Under the pieces are notes generated by a model. It saw nothing but the letters and a program-made list of their open reading frames with translations. It made no database searches and was not told the origin of the DNA. Shown here piece after piece: positions 55,462-63,553 of a stretch of 64,000 nt of DNA. This stretch comes from Actinoplanes teichomyceticus ATCC 31121 (GTDB taxonomy: Bacteria; Actinomycetota; Actinomycetes; Mycobacteriales; Micromonosporaceae). The stretch covers positions 1,524,001 to 1,588,000 of the forward strand of contig NZ_CP023865.1 in NCBI RefSeq assembly GCF_003711105.1, written 5' to 3'. Numbering within the stretch: position 1 is the stretch's first letter; each line of letters opens with the position of its first letter. The position numbers and the translations under genes are program-made.

Positions 55462-55680
55462 GTGTCGGAGAGTCAGGGTCGGTTCTCACGCTGGTTCCAC
55501 GAGACCTTCGACGACATGTGGTTCCGCTCGATGATCGGGCCGGCGCAGACCAGGGGAGCCGTGCAGGGCTGCGACGAGTACGCCCGCGAGCAGTGGAAAC
55601 GCGACCTGGAGCGGCGTAAGCAGTTCACCCGCGAGCAGCGCGAGCGCAAGCGCGCCGAGCGGGCCGGGCGCAAGGCCTAG
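55462..55680 (+). CDS. Small basic hypothetical protein
   Basis: 72 aa, GTG after GGAGGAGAGCGTC. Aromatic N-half (FSRWFHETFDDMWFRSMIGP) and a highly charged helical C-half (QWKRDLERRKQFTREQRERK). No family recognised. Divergent from the MarR gene, with the twin palindromes in its upstream region, so it is a probable MarR target. Confidence 0.7.
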   Translation: MSESQGRFSRWFHETFDDMWFRSMIGPAQTRGAVQGCDEYAREQWKRDLERRKQFTREQRERKRAERAGRKA

Positions 55681-55788
55681 CCCGGTTCGGCGAACCGGCC
55701 GGGCGCCGGGTGCTCCCGGCTGCCGGGTGTGGGCTTCTCCCGGACCCTGCCCGCAGCGCCGCAGCCGGGGCCGGCTGACGAGACCGGC

Positions 55789-57480
55789 CTAGCTCGACAG
55801 CGTGTAACGGCCCGGCCGTGGGGCCCGGAGGATCGTCCAGTCGCCGTCGCGGACGACACGCGCGCCGCCGGAGGCGGTCAGCCAGCGGTACCAGCGGACC
55901 CTCAGCCGCACGTCACCGGCCGCCGGGGTGTCCAGGGTGATCGCCGCGGCGGTCTGCCGGACCAGCGTCGCCGGGGCGGCGACGATCGGGTGCGGGTCGG
56001 CGACGGCGTACAGCCGCCAGTGCGCGCCGGACCAGACCAGCCTCAGGTACGGCAGCCCGGCCGTGACCAGCCGCGCCTCGCTGCGCCCCGGCCAGGACAG
56101 CTCGACGTCCGGGACGGCGACGAACTGCACCGCCTGCTCGGCCAGCCAGGCCCGGTAACTCTCCGCGGTGAGGGGCACGCCGGTGCCGGCCGCGCCCGGG
56201 ACGGTGGTGAAGAACAACGGGTTGCGGTCGATGTCGGCCTGCCGCAGCCAGCCGCGCGCCAGCGGGACGTCACCGAGCCGCGCCGCCTCCCAGTAGTCGC
56301 GGGTCGGCGGGATCTCCACCCGCCCGGTCAGCGTCTCGCGGGCCAGCCGCTCGGCCAGCGGCCGGAAATACTCCGGCTCGGCGGCCGGGTTGCCGATGTC
56401 CCGCAGGTCGCCGGAGGCCACCGGCGGCTGCCACCAGGCCACCAGGGCCAGCACCGCGACGGTCGCGGCCGCCGGGACGCCGCCGGGCGCCCGGGTGAGC
56501 AGGCGCGGCCTCAGGTACGCCGCCAGCACCGGCAGCGCGAACATCACCGCCAGCCGGGTGGCGTTCAGCCCGACCGGGGTGTGCACCACAGCCGCCGCCA
56601 GGACTCCGGCGGACGACAGCAGGGCGCCGACGCGTACCGGCGGCACGGGCACGAGCGCGGCCACGACCAGGCCGGTCACCACCGCGTGCAGGGTGTCCGC
56701 GCGGCTGATGTTCATCCACCCGCCGTCGCCGAAGAGCAGCGCGTTCAGTCCGATCAGCACCGCTGCCGGCACCGCGATCAGCAGCCCCCGCACGGCACCC
56801 CCCGGCTGGCGTTGCTCCGGCTGGCGCCGATGCGTGGTGCCGGCCCCGCTGCCGGTGGTGAGGCGGTCGTCGGTGCCGGCGCGATGGGTGGTGTGGGCCC
56901 CGCTGTCGGTGCTGGCGCGGCCCCCGATGCCGGTGCGGCCGGCGGTGAGGAGCAGGGCGGTGCCGGCCAGGCCGAGGAACAGGCCGGCGACCGGACTCGT
57001 CGCGGCGGCCAGGGCGGACAGCAGCGCGGCGGCGACCGCCGCCGCGCGCCGGGGGAGGTAGGTCAGCGCGAGCAGGGCGGCGAGCCCGAAGGCGACCCCG
57101 AGACCGTACGTCACCCGTCCGCTCACCACGTTCCCGGCGAGTCCCGCCACGCCGAGCAGCGCCGCCGCCCACGGCCGCACCGCACCGGTGCGCCGGAACA
57201 GGGCGGCCAGCAGCACCGATCCGGCGACCATCGCGGCCACCCCGGTGACCCGCACCCCGAGCAGCGCCATCACCGGCTGCGACACCAGGCTGTACCCGAG
57301 CTGGTCGACCCCCGCGTACCACCTCAGGTCGATCGGGGTCCACCCGTGCGCGGCGAAGAAGCCCGCCCGGCCCTCCTGGGCGGCCAGGTCGGAGCCCATC
57401 CGGGGCGCCGCCAGGTACGCCCCGCCGAGGATCGCCGCCACCAGCGCGACGGCCCCTTCCCGCCGGTGCCGAGCCCACAT
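55789..57480 (-). CDS. Polytopic membrane protein, GT-C-like
   Basis: 563 aa with about 10-11 hydrophobic helices in the first 370 residues and a soluble C-terminal domain (ARLVTAGLPYLRLVWSGAHW, LYAVADPHPIVAAPATLV, VRLRVRWYRWL). No signal of a known enzyme is certain; the arrangement (membrane part plus extracytoplasmic beta domain, next to GT87-type genes) fits a GT-C glycosyltransferase-like or envelope protein. A 45-residue Thr/Ser/Gly/Arg low-complexity loop (GAHTTHRAGTDDRLTTGSGA) sits between helices and looks like a small expansion. Divergent from the MptB-like gene. Confidence 0.6.
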   Translation of the reverse strand: MWARHRREGAVALVAAILGGAYLAAPRMGSDLAAQEGRAGFFAAHGWTPIDLRWYAGVDQLGYSLVSQPVMALLGVRVTGVAAMVAGSVLLAALFRRTGAVRPWAAALLGVAGLAGNVVSGRVTYGLGVAFGLAALLALTYLPRRAAAVAAALLSALAAATSPVAGLFLGLAGTALLLTAGRTGIGGRASTDSGAHTTHRAGTDDRLTTGSGAGTTHRRQPEQRQPGGAVRGLLIAVPAAVLIGLNALLFGDGGWMNISRADTLHAVVTGLVVAALVPVPPVRVGALLSSAGVLAAAVVHTPVGLNATRLAVMFALPVLAAYLRPRLLTRAPGGVPAAATVAVLALVAWWQPPVASGDLRDIGNPAAEPEYFRPLAERLARETLTGRVEIPPTRDYWEAARLGDVPLARGWLRQADIDRNPLFFTTVPGAAGTGVPLTAESYRAWLAEQAVQFVAVPDVELSWPGRSEARLVTAGLPYLRLVWSGAHWRLYAVADPHPIVAAPATLVRQTAAAITLDTPAAGDVRLRVRWYRWLTASGGARVVRDGDWTILRAPRPGRYTLSS

Positions 57481-57525
57481 CCCGCCGACAGTACCGGGTG
57501 CCCCGTACGTTGCAGCGCGTCACGG

Positions 57526-57531
57526 TAGGGT
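57526..57531 (+). promoter_or_regulatory. -10 box, leaderless MptB-like promoter
   Basis: TAGGGT lies 7 nt before the ATG at 57539. Confidence 0.5.
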
Positions 57532-57538
57532 CGTCGCC

Positions 57539-58933
57539 ATGCCCCGTCCGCTCCTCGTCCGCTGCACGGGGCTCGCAGGTAGCGCCCTGTTGGCGGGCGC
57601 CGCCTTCCTGGGTGGCGCCCGCCGGCCGTGGGAACCGACTGTGACTCCGCGCACCATCTTCGCCGGCCAGAACGGGCTGCTGCTGCCGCTGCTGTGGCTG
57701 TCCGGCACCGCGCTGCTGATCGGCGCCTGGTGGGCCGGGCGGCGGGTGGTCCCGTCGGCGCGGTGGGCTTGCGCGACCGCCGCGCTGTGGGCGGTGCCGC
57801 TGCTCGCGTTCCTGCCGCTGGGCAGCTACGACGTCTACTCGTACGCATGTCAGGGCTGGCAGCAGGCGGCCGGGCTGGATCCGTACGCCGGCGGGGTGGA
57901 TCGTCTGGGGTGTCCGTGGGCCGACGCGGTCGCGCCCACCTGGCGCTCGGCTCCCGCGCCGTACGGTCCGGTGTTCCTGGTCCTCGCCGCGGCGGCGGCG
58001 AAACTGGGCGGATCGCTCACCGCGACCGTCGCCCTGCTGCGCCTGATCGCGGTGCTCGGCGTGGCCGCGATCGGCGCCTGCCTGCCGCCGCTGGCCCGCC
58101 GGGCCGGGGTGCCGGTGGAACGCGCGCTGTGGCTGGTCCTGGCCTGCCCGCTGGTGCTGATCCACCTGGTCTCCGGCGCGCACAACGACGCGGTGATGGT
58201 GGCGCTGCTGGCTGGCGGCCTGGCGGTGGCCGCGACCGGGCGCGGCTGGCCGGCCGGCGTGCTGTTCGGGCTGGCGATCGGGGTGAAGGCGACCGCGGTC
58301 GTCGTGCTGCCGTTCGCTATCCTCCTGATCCCGCGGCCGTGGTGGCGGGCCGCGCTGGAGCTGGCCGCCGCGGCGGTGGGCGCGCTGGCCGTGGTGTCGG
58401 CCGGGTCCGGGCTGGGCCTGGGCTGGGTGACCGGGCTGGCCGGCAGCGGCGTCTCGGTGCAGTGGACCGCGCCGCCGACCGCGGTCGGGATGGCCCTCGA
58501 ACTGGTCGGCGTGCCGCACGCCGTCGCGGTGACCCGGGTGCTCGGCATGATCGCCCTGGCCGGGGTGCTGCTGTGGCTGCTGCGCCGCGCCTGGCGCGGC
58601 GGTGACGCGGTGCTGCACGCCGGGCTGGCGCTGGCCGCGACCGTGCTGCTGGCCCCGGTGTTCCACCCCTGGTACGCGATCTGGCCGCTCGCCGTCCTGG
58701 CCGCCACCCTGCGCCCGGACACCCGCTGGCTGGCCGCCCCGTGCGCGGTGGCGGCCGCCCTCTGCCTTCCCGACGGATACAACCTGGCCCTCGCCACCAA
58801 GGCGCAGGGCGCCGTCGGCATGACCGTGCTCGCCGGTTTTCTAGCGTGGAAAGTGCTGCATGAAGCGAATCGTGACCCTGATCATCTCGGCGCTGGCGGC
58901 AGCGGGGCTGGTCCTCGTCGCCGAGTCCCGTAA
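57539..58933 (+). CDS. MptB-like polyprenol-phosphate-mannose-dependent alpha-1,6-mannosyltransferase
   Basis: 464 aa, about 12 transmembrane helices. Matches MptB-type GT-C enzymes: FLPLGSYDVYSYACQGWQQ with the acidic pair early in the chain, GLDPYAGG, APYGPVFLVLAAAAA, HLVSGAHNDAVMVALL and FHPWYAIWPLAVL. Members extend mannan cores of lipoglycans using polyprenyl-phosphate mannose outside the membrane. Its 3' end overlaps the next glycosyltransferase gene by 74 bp in another frame; the last residues (DPDHLGAGGSGAGPRRR) are not family-like. Confidence 0.82.
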   Translation: MPRPLLVRCTGLAGSALLAGAAFLGGARRPWEPTVTPRTIFAGQNGLLLPLLWLSGTALLIGAWWAGRRVVPSARWACATAALWAVPLLAFLPLGSYDVYSYACQGWQQAAGLDPYAGGVDRLGCPWADAVAPTWRSAPAPYGPVFLVLAAAAAKLGGSLTATVALLRLIAVLGVAAIGACLPPLARRAGVPVERALWLVLACPLVLIHLVSGAHNDAVMVALLAGGLAVAATGRGWPAGVLFGLAIGVKATAVVVLPFAILLIPRPWWRAALELAAAAVGALAVVSAGSGLGLGWVTGLAGSGVSVQWTAPPTAVGMALELVGVPHAVAVTRVLGMIALAGVLLWLLRRAWRGGDAVLHAGLALAATVLLAPVFHPWYAIWPLAVLAATLRPDTRWLAAPCAVAAALCLPDGYNLALATKAQGAVGMTVLAGFLAWKVLHEANRDPDHLGAGGSGAGPRRRVP

Positions 58934-60014
58934 CGAGTTCTTCGACTCGAAGGTCTACTACGGGGCGGTGCAGTACTGGTTCCGCGACGGCGGGATGGTC
59001 TACGACTGGCTGCGGGTGGACACCCCGTACGGCTTCACCTACCCGCCGTTCGCCGGCCTGGTGATGTCGCCGATGGCGGTCCTGCCGTTCCCGATGGTGG
59101 TGGTGCTCGCCTCGATCGGCACCGTGGTCACCGCCGGGCTGCTGGTCTGGTGGCTGGCCGGGCCGCTGCTGCGCCGGTCCGGCCAGCCGCTGTGGTTCGC
59201 CTTCGGGATCGCCCTGTGCGTCGTGATGAGCTTCGAGCCGGTCCGCGAGACGTTCAGCTTCGGCCAGGTCAACATGCTGTTGCTGACCGTGGTGGCCGCG
59301 GACATGCTGTTCGGCGTGGCCCGCGGCAGGTGGTGGGCCGGCGCGGGGATCGGCCTGGCCACCGCGGTCAAGCTGACCCCGGGCGTGTTCATCCTGTACC
59401 TGCTGGTCACCCGGCGCTGGCGGGAGGCCGGCACCGCGATCGGCGCGGCCACCGGGGCGACCGTGCTGGCCGGGGCGCTGTTCCCGGACGAGTCCCGGGA
59501 GTTCTGGACCTCGGCGCTGTGGGACACCAACCGGGTCGGATCGCTGTCGTTCCTGTCCAACCAGTCCGAGCGGGGGATGCTCGCCCGCCTGCCGCTGGAC
59601 GCGGTCGAGTCCAAGGTGTGGGCGGTGTGTGTGCTGCTCACGCTGGCCGGTTGGGCGTGGCGGCTGTGGCGGGCGCCGGACGACGTGGTCGGCGGCCTGG
59701 CGCTGACCGGCGTGCTGGGCTGCCTGATCAGCCCGGTCACCTGGATCCATCACTGCGTCTGGCTGATCCCGGCGCTGATCCGCTGCCTGGCGACACTGTG
59801 GACGGCGGCCGACCGGCGCCCGGCCTACCTGGCGATCGCCGCGTACCTGCTGATGACCTCGCACCTGACCTGGGTCTGGGAGAACCGCCCGCGGCCGCCG
59901 CTGGAGCTGCTGGGCAGCAACATCTATGTCTGGTTCAGCCTGGCCCTGCTGATCTGGACACCGGTCGGCGCGCGGCGCCCGGCCGCCGTCCAACCGGAGC
60001 GGATCCTGGCGTAG
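58860..60014 (+). CDS. GT87-family alpha-mannosyltransferase-like membrane protein
   Basis: 384 aa, about 10 transmembrane helices, ATG after GGAAAGTGCTGC. GT87 features: FFDSKVYYGAVQYWFRDGGM with an acidic residue in the first loop, YGFTYPPFAGLVMSP, GQVNMLLLTVVAADM, AVKLTPGVFILYLLV and SPVTWIHHCVW. Such enzymes use polyprenyl-phosphate mannose to make alpha-1,2 branches on lipomannan or related glycans. It starts inside the MptB-like gene and is probably coupled to it. Confidence 0.85.
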   Translation: MKRIVTLIISALAAAGLVLVAESRNEFFDSKVYYGAVQYWFRDGGMVYDWLRVDTPYGFTYPPFAGLVMSPMAVLPFPMVVVLASIGTVVTAGLLVWWLAGPLLRRSGQPLWFAFGIALCVVMSFEPVRETFSFGQVNMLLLTVVAADMLFGVARGRWWAGAGIGLATAVKLTPGVFILYLLVTRRWREAGTAIGAATGATVLAGALFPDESREFWTSALWDTNRVGSLSFLSNQSERGMLARLPLDAVESKVWAVCVLLTLAGWAWRLWRAPDDVVGGLALTGVLGCLISPVTWIHHCVWLIPALIRCLATLWTAADRRPAYLAIAAYLLMTSHLTWVWENRPRPPLELLGSNIYVWFSLALLIWTPVGARRPAAVQPERILA

Positions 60015-60115
60015 CCCGGTCGCCGGCCCGCGGCCGGGCACCGCGGCTCATCGGCCCGGCCCGGCAGGTTTCCGGTCCGAGCCGGGGCGCGGGGCACGCT
60101 GGCACACTTGGCCGG

Positions 60116-60778
60116 GTGGAGTTCGAGGTGCTGCCCGGAACCCGCGGCCTGACCCTGGACCAGGTCGCGCACGTGCTGGTGCCCGGCCGCGGCCGGGACG
60201 CCACCGGCCTCGGCCTCACCCCGGCGGCGGCGGCCCGCGTGGCGGTCGCCGCCTCGCTGTACCGGCGGATCGGCGCCCGCGGCGGCCGCATCGTCTGCTC
60301 CGGTTACAAGTCCCCGGCCGACGGCAAGGGCCCGCCGTGGACCACGCCGGAGGCGGTCGGCGAGGTCTTCCGCGGCCGGCCGGAAGCCGACGCGATGCGG
60401 TCCGAGCTGGTCGCGCTCGGCATCGACCCCGATCGCGTACGACCGGAGCGCCGCTCCATCGACACCGTGACGAACCTGATCCGCTCCGAGCACGAGGGCC
60501 ACTTCGGCGACCCGCGCCCGGTGGCGATCGTCTCCCAGCGCGCCCACCTGCACCGCATCCTGGCGGTGATCGCACCCCGGGCGTTGCGCCGCCCGTACCT
60601 CGGCGTGGTGGTCCCGGAGCCGGTCGAGGTCGGTGAGCACCCGCTCACCGCCGCGTTCAGCCTGCTGATCGCGTCCGCCCTGCCCCGTGACCCGGCCCGG
60701 GCGATCAGCACCGCCCACCGTCGCGCCAGTCACCTCTGGCAGACCGCGCACCTGCTCGGCAAACGCACCTACCACTGA
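60116..60778 (+). CDS. YdcF/DUF218-family protein
   Basis: 220 aa, GTG start. DUF218 features: AHVLVPGRGRDATGLG, RIVCSGYKSPAD, EADAMRSELVALGIDPDRVRPE, RRSIDTVTNLIRSEH and VAIVSQRAHLHRIL. Soluble, without the membrane anchor of SanA-type members. Proposed to act in envelope or cofactor-related steps; function unknown. Its last 10 bp overlap the convergent ABM gene. Confidence 0.88.
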   Translation: MEFEVLPGTRGLTLDQVAHVLVPGRGRDATGLGLTPAAAARVAVAASLYRRIGARGGRIVCSGYKSPADGKGPPWTTPEAVGEVFRGRPEADAMRSELVALGIDPDRVRPERRSIDTVTNLIRSEHEGHFGDPRPVAIVSQRAHLHRILAVIAPRALRRPYLGVVVPEPVEVGEHPLTAAFSLLIASALPRDPARAISTAHRRASHLWQTAHLLGKRTYH

Positions 60779-61086
60779 CCGCGCTTGCCACCCAGGACGT
60801 CGAGGAAGGTCACCTCGGTCGCGGCGAGATACCGCTCCCGCTCGGCGAGGAAACGGCGGGTGTGCGGCTGCCGCTCGTGCGCCTCGAACGCGGCGCGGTC
60901 CGCGTACAGCTCGTAGAAGACCCGGACGAGCGGCTCACCCGGAACGCCGTGCACGACGTACGCCAGCGTCTGCGGCTCGCTCTCCCGGATCCCGGCGGCG
61001 GTCCGCGCGACCAGCTCGTCGAACCCCTGAGCGGCTTGCTCGTCACGCAGCACGAACCGCACGACCAGCCCGAAACCCTCGCTCAT
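60769..61086 (-). CDS. ABM-domain (antibiotic biosynthesis monooxygenase-like) protein
   Basis: 105 aa from the ATG at 61086 (another lies at 61092). The ferredoxin-like ABM pattern is VVRFVLRDEQAAQGFDELVA, ESEPQTLAYVVHGVPGEPLV and VFYELYADRAAFEAHERQPH. Members include quinol monooxygenases and many small detoxification or heme-related proteins. No operon partner. Confidence 0.88.
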   Translation of the reverse strand: MSEGFGLVVRFVLRDEQAAQGFDELVARTAAGIRESEPQTLAYVVHGVPGEPLVRVFYELYADRAAFEAHERQPHTRRFLAERERYLAATEVTFLDVLGGKRGQW

Positions 61087-61430
61087 CGCCATCCCTCCAG
61101 CCGGCCGTCGTTCCCCGGATCATAGGCACGCGGCGGCACGCTCACGTGCATCAGCCGTGTCCCGCCGCGTTGAGGCGATGGCTGTCCAGGTGATGCCGTG
61201 CTCGGCGGGGATCGGCACGGCTTCGAGGTGATCAATCGACGCGTCGATGTCGGCTTCCGCCGACATACGTGCTGTCGGGATCCGGGCCCGTGGCGACACC
61301 CCACGCCTGATCCGCCGGCCACCACAGGCTCGCGGATCCGGCGCGCTCCGGATCGGGCGGGACCGTGGCCGCCGCTATCGGGCCGGAGAGCAGCGCCATC
61401 TCGCGGTCCCGGAGTAGGCGGCCAGAACGC

Positions 61431-61475
61431 GGCGAGCCATCGACCGCGCCCGGGTGGGGTGGTCGATGGCTCGCC
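61431..61475 (-). terminator. Hairpin after glnA1
   Basis: A perfect 15-bp stem GGCGAGCCATCGACC / GGTCGATGGCTCGCC with a 15-nt loop, 59 bp past the glnA stop. No T-tract. The remaining gap (61087-61430) shows no supported gene. Confidence 0.75.
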
Positions 61476-61534
61476 GGTGGTTCCGATCCGGCCCGGGGAT
61501 CCGCCGCAGCGGGTCCGGGCTGGAGGGCGGTGTG

Positions 61535-62959
61535 TCAGACGTTGTAGTACATCTCGAACTCGTGCGGCGTCGGGCGCAGGCGGACCGGGTCGATCTCGTT
61601 GGTGCGCTTGTAGTCGATCCAGGTGGAGATCAGGTCGTCGGTGAAGACGCCACCGGCGGTGAGGAAGTCGTGGTCGGCCTCGAGGGAGTTGAGCACGGCG
61701 TCCAGCGAGCCGGGCACCTGCTTGACGCTGCCCCACTCCTCCGGCGGCAGGTCGTACAGGTCCTTGTCGATCGGCGCCGGCGGCTCGATCTTGTTCTTGA
61801 TGCCGTCCAGGCCGGCCATCATCTGGGCGGAGAAGGCCAGGTACGGGTTGGACGACGGGTCCGGCACGCGGAACTCGACGCGCTTGGCCTTCGGGTTGCT
61901 GCCGGTCACCGGGATACGGGTGCAGGCGGAGCGGTTGCGCTGCGAGTAGACCAGGTTGACCGGGGCCTCGTAGCCGGGCACCAGGCGCCGGTACGAGTTG
62001 ACGGTCGGGTTGGTGAACGCCAGCAGCGACGGCGCGTGGTGCAGCAGGCCACCGATGTACCAGCGGGCGGTGTCGGACAGGCCGGCGTAACCGGTCTCGT
62101 CGTAGAACAGCGGCTCGCCGCCGAGCCAGAGGCTCTGGTGGGTGTGCATGCCCGAGCCGTTGTCGCCGAACAGCGGCTTCGGCATGAACGTCACGGTCTT
62201 GCCGTGCTCCCAGGCGGTGTTCTTGATGATGTACTTGAACAGCTGCATCTGGTCGCCGGCGTGCAGCAGCGTCGAGAACTTGTAGTTGATCTCGGCCTGG
62301 CCGGCGGTGCCGACCTCGTGGTGCGAGCGCTCGACGGTGAAACCGCTCTCGATCAGCCGGCGGCACATGGCGTCGCGCAGGTCGGAGTAGTGGTCGACCG
62401 GGGAGACCGGGAAGTAGCCGCCCTTGAACGCGGTCTTGTAACCGCGGTTGCCGCCGGCCTCCTCACGGCCCGAGTTCCACGCGCCCTCGATCGAGTCGAT
62501 GTAGTAGAACGCCTGGTGCGCGGAGGTCTCGTGGCGGATCGAGTCGAAGATGTAGAACTCCGCCTCGGCGCCGAAGTAGGCGGTGTCGGCGATGCCGCTG
62601 GACGCCAGGTACGCCTCGGCCTTCTTGGCCACGTTCCGCGGGTCACGCGAGTACGCCTCGCGGGTGAACGGGTCGTGGATGAAGAAGTTCAGCGCCAGGG
62701 TCTTCTGCGCGCGGAACGGGTCGACGAAGGCGGTGGCGACGTCCGGCAGCAGCATCATGTCGGACTCGTGGATGGCCTGGAAGCCGCGGATCGAGGACCC
62801 GTCGAACGCGAGACCGTCGGTGACCACGCTGTCGTCGAACGACTCCACCGGGATGTTGAAGTGCTGCATCACGCCGGGGAGGTCACAGAAACGTACGTCG
62901 ACGAACTTGACGTCCTCGTCTTTGAGGTATCGCAGGAGTTCCTCGGGATTGGCGAACAC
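61535..62959 (-). CDS. glnA: Glutamine synthetase type I (GlnA1)
   Basis: 474 aa, the canonical length, from the GTG at 62959 after AGGAGGACGT. Main ammonium-assimilating enzyme, dodecamer. GS signatures: [72 protein letters not shown]. The adenylylation loop with Tyr is [12 protein letters not shown], the target of the GlnE encoded at 51801. A GlnR box array lies upstream, so expression probably responds to nitrogen. Confidence 0.97.
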   Translation of the reverse strand: MFANPEELLRYLKDEDVKFVDVRFCDLPGVMQHFNIPVESFDDSVVTDGLAFDGSSIRGFQAIHESDMMLLPDVATAFVDPFRAQKTLALNFFIHDPFTREAYSRDPRNVAKKAEAYLASSGIADTAYFGAEAEFYIFDSIRHETSAHQAFYYIDSIEGAWNSGREEAGGNRGYKTAFKGGYFPVSPVDHYSDLRDAMCRRLIESGFTVERSHHEVGTAGQAEINYKFSTLLHAGDQMQLFKYIIKNTAWEHGKTVTFMPKPLFGDNGSGMHTHQSLWLGGEPLFYDETGYAGLSDTARWYIGGLLHHAPSLLAFTNPTVNSYRRLVPGYEAPVNLVYSQRNRSACTRIPVTGSNPKAKRVEFRVPDPSSNPYLAFSAQMMAGLDGIKNKIEPPAPIDKDLYDLPPEEWGSVKQVPGSLDAVLNSLEADHDFLTAGGVFTDDLISTWIDYKRTNEIDPVRLRPTPHEFEMYYNV

Positions 62960-63041
62960 ACGTCCTCCTGGCACAGTTTTCCGATACCGGGCGGCATGGG
63001 CCGCCACCTGGCAAGGCTGGTCGCGACGTTATGGGTACGGA

Positions 63042-63079
63042 GTTGCCCCGGCGTATCCCTATTGTTTCCGCCGTGTTAC
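63042..63079 (-). promoter_or_regulatory. GlnR box array upstream of glnA1
   Basis: Minus strand: GTAAC-6-GAAAC-6-GATAC-6-GCAAC, a near-perfect series of the GlnR a/b half-sites (gTnAC-n6-GaAAC repeated). It lies about 80-120 bp upstream of the glnA start, in the region shared with the divergent RDD gene. Confidence 0.85.
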
Positions 63080-63137
63080 GCAACCGGTTGATCAGGCACG
63101 CCCCGAGCGTGAGGCCGACCTGAAGGACCCTATCGCG

Positions 63138-63143
63138 TAGGCT
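63138..63143 (+). promoter_or_regulatory. -10 box, leaderless RDD promoter
   Basis: TAGGCT lies 8 nt before the GTG at 63152. Confidence 0.45.
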
Positions 63144-63151
63144 CGGCGGTC

Positions 63152-63547
63152 GTGGCAGCTTCCGCGAACGACGCACCCGTGGCCCCGGCCGGCCGGGAAC
63201 CGGCCGGTGGCGGGCAACGGCTGGTCGCGTTGCTCATCGACTGGGTTCTCTGCCTGCTGCTGGCCAGCCTGTACGCCAGCCCGTACCGGGCGCAGTGGCC
63301 GCCGGTCGTGCTGCTGGTCCTGCTGAACACCGTCTTCATCGGGCTGTTCGGCGAGACGCCGGGGATGCGCCTGGCCCGGGTCCGCTGCGTGTCGTACGCC
63401 GACGGCGGGGCGATCGGCCTGCTCCGCGGCCTTGGCCGCGCGGTCCTGCTGGCCCTGCTGATCCCCGCGCTGATCGCCGACGCACAGGGCCGGGGAGTGC
63501 ACGACCGGGTGGCCGGCTCGATCGTGGTCCGGTCCGGCCGGCGCTGA
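63152..63547 (+). CDS. RDD-family membrane protein
   Basis: 131 aa, GTG start. RDD pattern with Arg and Asp in the first helix region (GQRLVALLIDWVLCLLLASL), a second helix (PPVVLLVLLNTVFIGLFGET, PGMRLARVRCV) and a late HDRVAGSIVV with the second Asp. Function unknown. Its position next to glnA1 matches M. tuberculosis Rv2219A, and it shares the GlnR-box intergenic region. Confidence 0.9.
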   Translation: MAASANDAPVAPAGREPAGGGQRLVALLIDWVLCLLLASLYASPYRAQWPPVVLLVLLNTVFIGLFGETPGMRLARVRCVSYADGGAIGLLRGLGRAVLLALLIPALIADAQGRGVHDRVAGSIVVRSGRR

Positions 63548-63553
63548 CCGGCC

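Noticed and set aside
61087..61534. Small plus-strand frames between the ABM gene and glnA1.
   Set aside because: They continue antisense into glnA1 and have no ribosome site. Only a terminator hairpin is supported here.
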